Assembly (NCBI RefSeq): GCF_001425445.1
Contig: NZ_LMQU01000005.1
Span: forward strand, 1-38,544
Length of the DNA: 38,544 bases
From: Devosia sp. Leaf420
GTDB lineage: Bacteria > Pseudomonadota > Alphaproteobacteria > Rhizobiales > Devosiaceae
Direction: 5' to 3'
Positions within the stretch are counted from its first letter, which is position 1. The number at the start of each line of letters is the position of its first letter. Made by a program: the position numbers and the translations under genes. The notes below the pieces were generated by a model that had not been told where the DNA came from, ran no database searches, and saw only the letters and a program-made list of their open reading frames with translations. Of the stretch, positions 31,704 to 38,544 are shown in pieces.

Positions 31704-32837
31704 TCATAGGGCGAGGGTTAGCTGTTCCATGTTACTCGCTCGGTCCGGCGGTTCAAATCCAGAAATTGAGATGCCGAGCAACCGTATCCCTTTCGAGGTT
31801 GGGAACACTGGCGCCAATAATGCGTGTGCAGTGCGCTCCACGATTTCCCGGGTGCCCAGTGGCACTTGCTCGGTTCGGCTGCGGGTAATGATCTCGAAAT
31901 CGGCGAACTTCACCTTCAGAGTGAGAGTTCGGCCATACAGGGCCTTCTGCTCTGCGTGTCGCCAGACTTTATCGATGATCGGCGAGAGTTTTTCTAAAGC
32001 CGCCGCGAGATCATGGACGTCATCGAAGAAGGTGTTCTCGCCACCCACACTCTTCCGAACGCGATCCGGCTTGACCCGGCGATAGTCGATGCCGCGCGCA
32101 ATCCAGTAATAATACTCTCCACTTGATCGGAAATGCCGCTGCAGGAACTCGAGGCTTTGGGCTTCAAGATCCGCTCCGGTTTCGATTCCAAGCGCTTTCA
32201 TTTTTGAGGCCGTCGCCGGTCCGACGCCGTGGAATTTGGCGACCGGCAAGGTTCGCACGAAGCCTTGCCCTTTGGCGGGTGGAATAACGAATTGGCCATT
32301 GGGTTTTTTGTGTCCCGAGGCCATCTTCGCCAAGAACTTGTTGTAGGAAATGCCGGCCGAGGCCGTCAGACCTGTGACTGCGAAGATCTTGGCCCGGATC
32401 TCTTCGGCGATCGCGCTGGCGATGGTCATGCCTTTCAAATTTTCCGTCACATCGAGATAGGCTTCATCGAGCGAAAGCGGCTCGATGAGTGGCGTGTACT
32501 CGGCAAAGATCTCATGAATCTGCGCCGAAACCGATTTGTAGACGTCGAAACGCGGCTTTACGAAAATCAGCTCAGGGCATTTCCGTGCTGCAGTCACCGA
32601 CGGCATAGCCGATCGAACACCGAAAACCCTGGCCTCATAACTGGCGGCAGCGACGACACCACGCTGGCGCGCACCACCAACTGCCACAGGCTTGCCTCTC
32701 AGACTCGGATCATCCCGCTGTTCGACCGATGCGAAAAAGGCATCCATGTCGACATGGACGATTTTACGAATGCGCTCACTGTCCAGCGGGTTTTCCCCAA
32801 GCCGCTCCGAGCCGCAAGCCCCTGAATTCTCTGACAT
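31704..32837 (-). CDS. dinB: DNA polymerase IV (Y-family translesion polymerase)
   Basis: Pol IV copies past damaged template bases at low fidelity. The Y-family motifs are intact: VHVDMDAFFASVEQRDDP (Asp30, Asp32), ASYEARVFGVRSAMP, SLDEAYLDVT with the catalytic Asp-Glu, and GISYNKFLAKMAS. The little-finger domain follows, and the protein has 377 residues as expected. I chose the ATG at 32837 (MSENSGACG) with GGTGG upstream; another ATG lies two codons earlier, and the open frame extends 136 codons further without family likeness. It faces away from imuA, with a LexA box between. Confidence 0.93.
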   Translation of the reverse strand: MSENSGACGSERLGENPLDSERIRKIVHVDMDAFFASVEQRDDPSLRGKPVAVGGARQRGVVAAASYEARVFGVRSAMPSVTAARKCPELIFVKPRFDVYKSVSAQIHEIFAEYTPLIEPLSLDEAYLDVTENLKGMTIASAIAEEIRAKIFAVTGLTASAGISYNKFLAKMASGHKKPNGQFVIPPAKGQGFVRTLPVAKFHGVGPATASKMKALGIETGADLEAQSLEFLQRHFRSSGEYYYWIARGIDYRRVKPDRVRKSVGGENTFFDDVHDLAAALEKLSPIIDKVWRHAEQKALYGRTLTLKVKFADFEIITRSRTEQVPLGTREIVERTAHALLAPVFPTSKGIRLLGISISGFEPPDRASNMEQLTLAL

Positions 32838-32917
32838 GATCATCCACCAAGAGTGCAACGCAGGGCGTTCAAACCTACAGTCAGGCAAACTGCATTGACT
32901 CCAACCCGAGTCTGATA

Positions 32918-32932
32918 GAACAAAGAGGGAAC
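32918..32932 (+). promoter_or_regulatory. LexA (SOS) box, alphaproteobacterial type
   Basis: GAAC-AAAGAGG-GAAC matches the direct-repeat GAAC-N7-GAAC operator bound by LexA in alphaproteobacteria. It lies 53 bp before the imuA start and 80 bp before the dinB start, so it would repress the imuA-imuB-dnaE2 operon and perhaps dinB until DNA damage. Confidence 0.88.
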
Positions 32933-32985
32933 ATATTCCTTGTCCGCACGCTTGAAAAGGCGGGCGGAGAAATACGAACTGAAAA

Positions 32986-33747
32986 ATGAACCAGGCCATC
33001 GACACTGCGATGATCGCCGAGCTTCGCGAGAAGATCGGACGTCTTGAAGGTAGGCCTGCCTCGCAACGTGTGGTCCTTCCTTTCGGGGTCGATGTCATTG
33101 ATCGGCACTTGCCGGGTGGTGGGTTGTCCTTGGGAGCCCTGCATGAAGTCGCAGGCGGCGGGAATGGTGCAATCGATGGTGCAGCGGCGGCCCTTTTTGC
33201 AGCAGGCATCGTCGCGCGAACCAAAGGCAAGGTTCTCTGGTGCGTCACGCGACAGGACCTCTTCGCGCCAGCGATTGCTCAGGTCGGGTTGAGCGCCAAC
33301 CGGGTCATCTATGTCGAGGCTGGTGACGAGCAATCGGTCCTCGAAGCTTTCGAAGAGGGGATGCGGTACGGCGGGCTCGGTGGGATAGTCGCAGAGGTCG
33401 CGAAGCTCACAATGACCGCATCGCGCAGGCTTCAGCTGGCAGCGGAAACTTCTGGTGCCATTGGGATCGCGATCAGGCGTTGGCGACGTCAAACGGAGGC
33501 ATCTGATTTCGGGCAGCCAACAGCGGCAGTGACCCGATGGCGCGTCAGCACACTGCCATCGCGTCCATTGCCGGTGCCGGGTGTGGGGAGAGCACGCTGG
33601 CAGGTTGAACTCATCAGGTGCCGCGGTGCTGAAGCGGCAGATTTCGAAGTTGAGGCTTGTGATGGCAAGGGTCGTCTCTCTCTATTTTCCGACCTTCCCA
33701 ACCGACCGGTTTCGACGCGTTCGGGGAAGCGCAGCGCCGCCGGCTGA
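32986..33747 (+). CDS. imuA: ImuA, SOS mutagenesis accessory protein, 253 aa
   Basis: ImuA works with ImuB and DnaE2 in damage-induced mutagenesis. The sequence has the RecA-like but degenerate ATPase layout of the family: LPFGVDVIDRHLPGGGLSLG at about 30-50, ALHEVAGGG, then VLWCVTRQDLFAPA and VIYVEAGDE. The C-terminal tail is basic. The gene follows the LexA box and its 3' end overlaps the imuB start by 86 nt in a different frame, a tight arrangement. Confidence 0.92.
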   Translation: MNQAIDTAMIAELREKIGRLEGRPASQRVVLPFGVDVIDRHLPGGGLSLGALHEVAGGGNGAIDGAAAALFAAGIVARTKGKVLWCVTRQDLFAPAIAQVGLSANRVIYVEAGDEQSVLEAFEEGMRYGGLGGIVAEVAKLTMTASRRLQLAAETSGAIGIAIRRWRRQTEASDFGQPTAAVTRWRVSTLPSRPLPVPGVGRARWQVELIRCRGAEAADFEVEACDGKGRLSLFSDLPNRPVSTRSGKRSAAG

Positions 33748-33808
33748 AGAGCCCGTGGTGCTCGTGACGCGTCGCGGCAGCCGTCGCGAAGCAAGGCGCA
33801 AGCGATGA
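33662..33808 (+). pseudogene. imuB: ImuB N-terminal fragment, 48 aa
   Basis: The ATG at 33662 lies inside imuA in another frame and gives VVSLYFPTFPTDRFRRVRG and VLVTRRGSRRE, the usual start of ImuB. After Glu43 the frame continues ARRKR and stops at 33808. Intact ImuB proteins go on with about 20 residues of the type AADAAA..GLRxGM before KAQA. That segment is missing and the frame shifts, so a small deletion with frame change has split the gene. Confidence 0.75.
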
Positions 33809-35127
33809 TAAAGTCATTGCATGTTGCCGAGCTCGACGCGGCTGGCGACACGGAGGCGATCGAGCGCCTGGCACTTTGGGCGTTGCAGCGCTTTTCGCCT
33901 CTTGCTGCAGCAGATCATCCAGATGGCATTATCATGGATATTGCAGGCGCCGATCATCTCCATGGCGGCGAGGAAATGGTGCTCGAGAAAATCCTGTCGC
34001 AGTGCAAAGCGGCGGAGCTTCTGGGTAAGGCAGCCTTGGCAGACACCTGGGGACAAGCGCACGCTTTGACGCGTTACCATAAGCACCCAGCAGTTCTGGT
34101 TGAACCCGGGCAGGGCGCTTCGGTCATTCAGGACCTGCCATTGCCTGCCTTGCGATTGCCGGAGGCAACGGTGGCCGCCCTAAGAGGGCTTGGCTTTGAA
34201 ACCATCAAAGATCTTACAGCGGCACCGCGAGCCACCCTGACGCTTCGGTTTGGCCCGGAAATCGGCCGGCGTCTTGATCAGGCCATGGGGTTAGTCGGTG
34301 AACCAATTGAGCCGGTGGAGCTGCCTGAACTCATTGAGGTCGTGCGACCTTTCGGCGAGCCGATTGGCGCTGCGGGCACCATCGCAAAGTATATCGGCCA
34401 GTTGGGCGAGCGTCTGGTTGGCGCTCTCGAACTGAAGGGACTTGGAGCGAAGCGTGTCGATCTCCTGGCACATCGCGTGGACAACACCACGGTGACGGTC
34501 CGGGTCGGCACCGCCTTGCCGATCAGGGACACCAAGCGGCTGACCCGGCTTCTTACGGACAAGATCGAAAAAATCGATCCCGGCTTTGGCATTGAGCAAT
34601 TGCGGCTGCGCGCCATTCAGGCAGAGCCACTCGATCCAACTCAGATGCTCAATTCGCTCGTCGACGGTGACGATCAGGATGTTTCTGCCCTGATCGACCT
34701 TTTGACCAATAGGATGGGGCAGGGTGCACTTTATCGCTTTGCGCCTGTCGCCAGTGACATTCCTGAGCGGTCCTTCCAAAAGGTCGCCCCGCTTTCGCAT
34801 GAGGCGGTCAGCGATTGGCCGAGCAAATGGCCTCGACCGACAAGGCTCCTTCCCCATCCTGAGCCGATCGACACCATGGCATTGCTGCCCGATCACCCGC
34901 CGGTCTGGTTCACCTGGCGCGGCATTCGACGCCGGATCAAAGCCGCGGATGGCCCCGAGCGCATTTTTGGCGAGTGGTGGAAAACCGATTCCGAGATTGC
35001 CGCAGTGCGCGACTATTTTCGCGTCGAGGATGAGGCCGGTGAACGGTTCTGGATTTATCGGGCCGGCGACGGCGAAGATCCTGAGACCGGCAGCCACAAA
35101 TGGTATCTCCATGGCGTCTTCGGATGA
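33805..35127 (+). CDS. imuB: ImuB C-terminal part, Y-family polymerase-like, 440 aa
   Basis: The frame that restarts at the ATG at 33805 begins [11 protein letters not shown] and carries nearly all of Imu[30 protein letters not shown], the fingers and thumb region ([12 protein letters not shown]), the little finger and the C-terminal segment ([20 protein letters not shown]). ImuB is a catalytically inactive Y-family homologue that links DnaE2 to the beta clamp. The ATG overlaps the stop of the N-terminal fragment (ATGA), so coupled translation could make a two-piece ImuB; a truncated inactive form is the alternative. Confidence 0.85.
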   Translation: MIKSLHVAELDAAGDTEAIERLALWALQRFSPLAAADHPDGIIMDIAGADHLHGGEEMVLEKILSQCKAAELLGKAALADTWGQAHALTRYHKHPAVLVEPGQGASVIQDLPLPALRLPEATVAALRGLGFETIKDLTAAPRATLTLRFGPEIGRRLDQAMGLVGEPIEPVELPELIEVVRPFGEPIGAAGTIAKYIGQLGERLVGALELKGLGAKRVDLLAHRVDNTTVTVRVGTALPIRDTKRLTRLLTDKIEKIDPGFGIEQLRLRAIQAEPLDPTQMLNSLVDGDDQDVSALIDLLTNRMGQGALYRFAPVASDIPERSFQKVAPLSHEAVSDWPSKWPRPTRLLPHPEPIDTMALLPDHPPVWFTWRGIRRRIKAADGPERIFGEWWKTDSEIAAVRDYFRVEDEAGERFWIYRAGDGEDPETGSHKWYLHGVFG

Positions 35128-38100
35128 GATACGCCGAGCTTCAGGTCACGAGCCATTTCAGCTTTCTGAGGGGAGCTAGCTCCGCCGAAGAGCTGTTCGC
35201 GACCGCCGCGATCCTTGGCATCGAAGCTTTGGCTGTTGTCGATCGCAACAGTCTTGCCGGCATCGTCAGAGCTCATGTGGCTGCCAAGACCACTGGCGTC
35301 AGGCTGATCGTTGGCTGCCGACTCGATCTCGTCGATGGGACATCAGTTCTCGTGTATCCGAGAGATCGCTTAGCCTATGGCCGGCTATGCCGACTTCTCT
35401 CGTTGGGTAAGGCCCGCGGCGGGAAGGGCAAATGCGATCTGCACTGGTCGGATGTCGCTACGTACAAAGAGGGATTGGTCGCGATCCTTGTCCCCGACGA
35501 GGCAGATGAGGCGTCGGCAATGCAGCTCCGGCGCCTCAAAGAAACATTTGGGGATGAAGGCTATCTCGCACTGACCTTGAGGCGAAGGCCCAACGACCAG
35601 CTCAGGCTCTATGAGCTCCAGACCATGGCAGACGCCTTGGGTGTTTTCACCATCGTGACGAACGACGTTCTGTTCCATGAACCGTCCCGCCGGATTCTGC
35701 AGGATGTTGTCACCTGCATTCGTACTGGCGCGACCATCGACGATGTCGGTTTTGATCGAGAACGCCATGCCGACCGCTATCTGAAACCGCCCGCCGAGAT
35801 GGTTCGTCTGTTTCCGCGGAACCGGGATGCGGTCGAGCGGACCATCGCGGTGATGAACAAATGTCGCTTTAGTCTCGAAGAACTCGCCTATCAATATCCA
35901 GAGGAAGCCGCGATCCCGGGATTTACGCCACAGCAGGCGTTGGAAAAACTGACCTGGGAAGGCGCCGAGAAGCGATATCCAGAAGGTGTTCCGGAACGTG
36001 TCGTCGGCATCATCAAGCATGAGCTCGATCTGATCGAAAAGCTCAACTACGCGCCATATTTCCTCACCGTAAATTCGATCGTCGCCTTCGCTCGCAGCCG
36101 GGACATTCTCTGCCAGGGTAGGGGATCTGCCGCGAATTCCGCAGTATGCTTCGTGCTGGGGATCACCAGCATCGATCCTGACCGCAATGATCTACTGTTC
36201 GAGCGCTTCGTCTCCATGGAGCGCCGCGAACCGCCAGATATCGACGTCGACTTCGAGCACGAGCGGCGGGAGATCGTGATGCAGTGGGTATACGAAACCT
36301 ATGGGCGCGACCACGCGGCGCTCACGTCAACGGTGATCCGCTATCGGTCAAAAGGTGCTCTTCGTGACGTCGGCAAAGCATTGGGGTTACCCGAGGATAT
36401 GATCAAGCTCTTGTCGAGCCAGGTCTGGGGCTGGTCGAAAGACGGCGTCAGCCAGAAGCAGGCCGAAGAGCTGAACTTCAACCTAAGCGATCGCCGCCTC
36501 GTTCTCGCGCTCGAGCTGGCCAAGCAACTCATGGGCGCACCACGGCACCTAAGCCAACACCCTGGCGGGTTCGTCCTGACCAATGATCGGCTCGACGAAC
36601 TTGTGCCGATTGAACCGGCACGAATGATCAATCGCCAGGTGATCGAATGGGACAAGGACGATATCGATGCCCTGAAATTCATGAAAGTCGACATCCTTGC
36701 CCTCGGGATGATGACCTGCATGAAGCGGAGCTTTGATCTCCTCGCCGAGCACAAGGGCATTGATCTCGATATGGCGACGATCCCGCCTGAGGATCCCAAG
36801 ACCTATGCCATGATCCGCAAGGCGGACACTTTGGGTGTCTTCCAGATCGAGAGCCGGGCGCAGATGTCGATGCTGCCACGGATCAAGCCACGGACATTTT
36901 ATGACCTCGTGATCGAAGTTGCCATTGTTCGTCCCGGGCCAATCCAGGGCGATATGGTCCATCCCTATCTTCGACGCCGCGAAGGGAATGAAGAGATCGT
37001 CTATCCAAAGCCAGAGCTTGAGAAGGTACTCGGCAAAACGCTCGGTGTGCCTTTGTTTCAAGAGCAAGCGATGCGGGTTGCAATCGAATGCGCGGGGTTC
37101 ACGCCGGGTGAAGCCGATCAGCTCCGGCGTGCCATGGCGACGTTCAAGTTCACCGGTGGCGTCTCGCATTTCAGGGACAAACTGGTCGGCGGCATGGTCG
37201 CGAACGGATACGATCAGGACTATGCCGAACGCACCTTCAAACAGCTCGAGGGCTTTGGCTCATACGGGTTTCCTGAGAGCCATGCGGCGAGCTTTGCATT
37301 GATCGCCTACGCGTCCTCCTGGATGAAATGCCACCATCCGGAGATCTTCTGCGCTGCGCTGCTCAATAGCCAACCGATGGGTTTCTATGCCCCGGCCCAG
37401 ATCGTCCGAGATGCGATCGAGCATGGCGTCGAAGTCAGACCGATCTGCGTGAACGCCTCTCGGTGGGACTGCACGCTGGAGGAGCTGGGCGATGACCGTT
37501 TTGCGGTCCGCCTGGGTTTTCGGATGATCAAGGGGTTGCCGAATGCGGATGCGGCCGCCCTTATCGGGGCACGTCCCAATCGAGGATATCAATCCATCGA
37601 CGAACTTTGGCACCGGGCCGGGGTGTCAGCACGCACCTTGGTGCTTTTGGCGAAGGCCGACGCCTTTAATCCCTCCATGGCTGTGACACGTCGACAGGCA
37701 CTCTGGAGCATTCGAGCGCTCCGCGATGAGCCGCTGCCATTGTTTGCTGCAGCAGCCGATGCCGAAAAGCGGTTTATCACCGAATTGTCCGAGCCAGAGT
37801 TCACGGTCAAACCCATGACGTCTGGGGGTGAGGTGGTTCAGGACTATTCGAGCGTCAGCCTCAGCCTTCGATCACACCCCGTGGCGTTCTTGCGTAATGA
37901 GCTCGCAAGCCGACGCATTCTTTCCTGCGCCGAGGCAATGGCGACACCGAACAACCATTGGATTTCAACGGCAGGGCTGGTGCTGGTTAGGCAAATGCCC
38001 GGCAGCGCTAAAGGGGTTATGTTCATTACCATCGAAGACGAGACAGGCACCGCCAATCTCATCGTTTGGCCTAAGGTTTTCGAACAGCACCGCCGGATCG

Positions 38101-38384
38101 TGCTCGGCGCATCGATGATGTCCATTTATGGCAAGCTGCAAAGAGAAGGAGAGGTGGTCCATCTCATTGCGAGGTCCATGACAGACATGACCGCTGAACT
38201 TGCAACCGTCGGTGGCAGGGATGGGCAGTTTTCCGTTCGACCCGTTCGCGGCGATGAATTCGCTCATGGCGGGTCATCCGGCGACTCCAGGACAAGAGAA
38301 CGGGACGGGTTCCGTCAGCGCGATATCTTTGTGCCGGATCTGCACATCGACACGTTGAAGGTCAAAGGCCGAAATTTTCATTGA
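35124..38384 (+). CDS. dnaE2: Error-prone DNA polymerase DnaE2, 1086 aa
   Basis: DnaE2 is the damage-inducible C-family polymerase alpha subunit that carries out the mutagenic synthesis with ImuA and ImuB. The PHP domain ([20 protein letters not shown]) starts the protein, followed by the palm: [16 protein letters not shown] and the catalytic [52 protein letters not shown] and the C-terminal OB-fold region ([16 protein letters not shown]) are all in order. The length is normal. The ATG at 35124 overlaps the ImuB stop (ATGA), so a frame opening at 35100 is not the true start. Confidence 0.96.
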   Translation: MRYAELQVTSHFSFLRGASSAEELFATAAILGIEALAVVDRNSLAGIVRAHVAAKTTGVRLIVGCRLDLVDGTSVLVYPRDRLAYGRLCRLLSLGKARGGKGKCDLHWSDVATYKEGLVAILVPDEADEASAMQLRRLKETFGDEGYLALTLRRRPNDQLRLYELQTMADALGVFTIVTNDVLFHEPSRRILQDVVTCIRTGATIDDVGFDRERHADRYLKPPAEMVRLFPRNRDAVERTIAVMNKCRFSLEELAYQYPEEAAIPGFTPQQALEKLTWEGAEKRYPEGVPERVVGIIKHELDLIEKLNYAPYFLTVNSIVAFARSRDILCQGRGSAANSAVCFVLGITSIDPDRNDLLFERFVSMERREPPDIDVDFEHERREIVMQWVYETYGRDHAALTSTVIRYRSKGALRDVGKALGLPEDMIKLLSSQVWGWSKDGVSQKQAEELNFNLSDRRLVLALELAKQLMGAPRHLSQHPGGFVLTNDRLDELVPIEPARMINRQVIEWDKDDIDALKFMKVDILALGMMTCMKRSFDLLAEHKGIDLDMATIPPEDPKTYAMIRKADTLGVFQIESRAQMSMLPRIKPRTFYDLVIEVAIVRPGPIQGDMVHPYLRRREGNEEIVYPKPELEKVLGKTLGVPLFQEQAMRVAIECAGFTPGEADQLRRAMATFKFTGGVSHFRDKLVGGMVANGYDQDYAERTFKQLEGFGSYGFPESHAASFALIAYASSWMKCHHPEIFCAALLNSQPMGFYAPAQIVRDAIEHGVEVRPICVNASRWDCTLEELGDDRFAVRLGFRMIKGLPNADAAALIGARPNRGYQSIDELWHRAGVSARTLVLLAKADAFNPSMAVTRRQALWSIRALRDEPLPLFAAAADAEKRFITELSEPEFTVKPMTSGGEVVQDYSSVSLSLRSHPVAFLRNELASRRILSCAEAMATPNNHWISTAGLVLVRQMPGSAKGVMFITIEDETGTANLIVWPKVFEQHRRIVLGASMMSIYGKLQREGEVVHLIARSMTDMTAELATVGGRDGQFSVRPVRGDEFAHGGSSGDSRTRERDGFRQRDIFVPDLHIDTLKVKGRNFH

Positions 38385-38435
38385 CCGGCACAAGTGGCTA
38401 AGCCTCCTTGATTTGCGGGAATGGCCACCCTGTCC

Positions 38436-38544
38436 TCACTCATCACCATTCTCATAAAGGGGCAGCAGCTCATCCTCGAAAAGGCCACCGATCGCTTCGA
38501 ACGGTTCGCCTGCCACTTGAAAGTCGCCCAGCTTAAGGTTTGGA
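38436..38544 (-). CDS. C-terminal end of a reverse-strand gene, cut by the window edge
   Basis: From the right edge the reverse strand reads an open frame of about 35 residues (NLKLGDFQVAGEPFEAIGGL and an acidic tail LYENGDE) to a TGA at 38438-38436. The composition looks like real coding sequence and no stop interrupts it. The family cannot be named from this piece. It converges with dnaE2, with 51 bp between the stops. Confidence 0.4.
   Translation of the reverse strand, partial: PNLKLGDFQVAGEPFEAIGGLFEDELLPLYENGDE

Noticed and set aside
32838..33248. N-terminal extension of the dinB frame by about 136 codons
   Set aside because: The extra part runs through the LexA box and into imuA, has no likeness to DinB, and a normal start with ribosome binding site exists at 32837.
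1..38544. CRISPR array
   Set aside because: No regularly spaced short direct repeats with unique spacers were seen; the direct repeats present are simple two-copy tandem duplications.

Overview
The window reads as a chromosomal segment of a GC-rich alphaproteobacterium, probably of the Hyphomicrobiales (the genus cannot be fixed from sequence alone). The support is a GAAC-N7-GAAC LexA box of the alphaproteobacterial type, an imuA-imuB-dnaE2 mutagenesis cassette, and the general codon and GC character. The left edge cuts into an IS3-like transposase gene and the right edge cuts into an unidentified reverse-strand gene.

Layout. (1) 1-9.7 kb is an accessory patchwork of short, mostly unknown genes in both orientations: a DUF4287 protein, a NUDIX hydrolase, a GNAT acetyltransferase, a DUF1810 protein, glutaminase A, a DUF2270 membrane protein and about eight orphans. 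They are separated by gaps that hold tandem duplications, a repeated AGAGGTTGGAC box and diverged palindromic repeats. (2) 9.7-11.5 kb is an SLC13/TrkA-C-type permease gene broken by three frameshifts. (3) 11.7-13.7 kb holds a slightly abnormal tRNA-Gly(TCC), a helix-turn-helix regulator, a class II Fic protein and a small orphan, with a 13-7-13 bp palindrome after the Fic gene. (4) 13.8-31.2 kb is the most interesting part. A three-gene exporter of the NHLM type (HlyD-like adaptor, peptidase-ABC transporter, second ABC transporter) faces two genes for helical proteins with double-glycine leaders. Next comes a six-gene reverse operon of partner-switching proteins: a degenerate ATPase-like protein, a STAS-methyltransferase fusion, a Cache/HAMP/SpoIIE phosphatase, an slr1658-like ATPase, an slr1659-like STAS protein and an NCS2 permease with a C-terminal ATPase-like domain. 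A divergent three-gene forward operon (SpoIIE phosphatase, RsbW-like ATPase, STAS protein) follows, then a third double-glycine cargo gene carrying an EF-hand loop. (5) 31.7-38.4 kb is the SOS mutagenesis block: dinB facing away from imuA-imuB-dnaE2, with a LexA box between them and a split imuB.

How it may work together. The three cargo proteins share the same leader pattern (L-x-D-x-x-L-x-x-V/I-T/N-G-G), which fits cleavage and export by the C39 peptidase transporter. Their bodies are not small bacteriocins. They are 180-240 residue alanine-, glutamine- and methionine-rich helical proteins whose hydrophobic segment and C-terminal helices recall translocator and filament/tip proteins of type III secretion systems, although no injectisome gene is present. 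The flanking phosphatase/ATPase/STAS genes would control the output, much as partner switching controls type III secretion in Bordetella. The motifs are seen directly; the functional link is inference.
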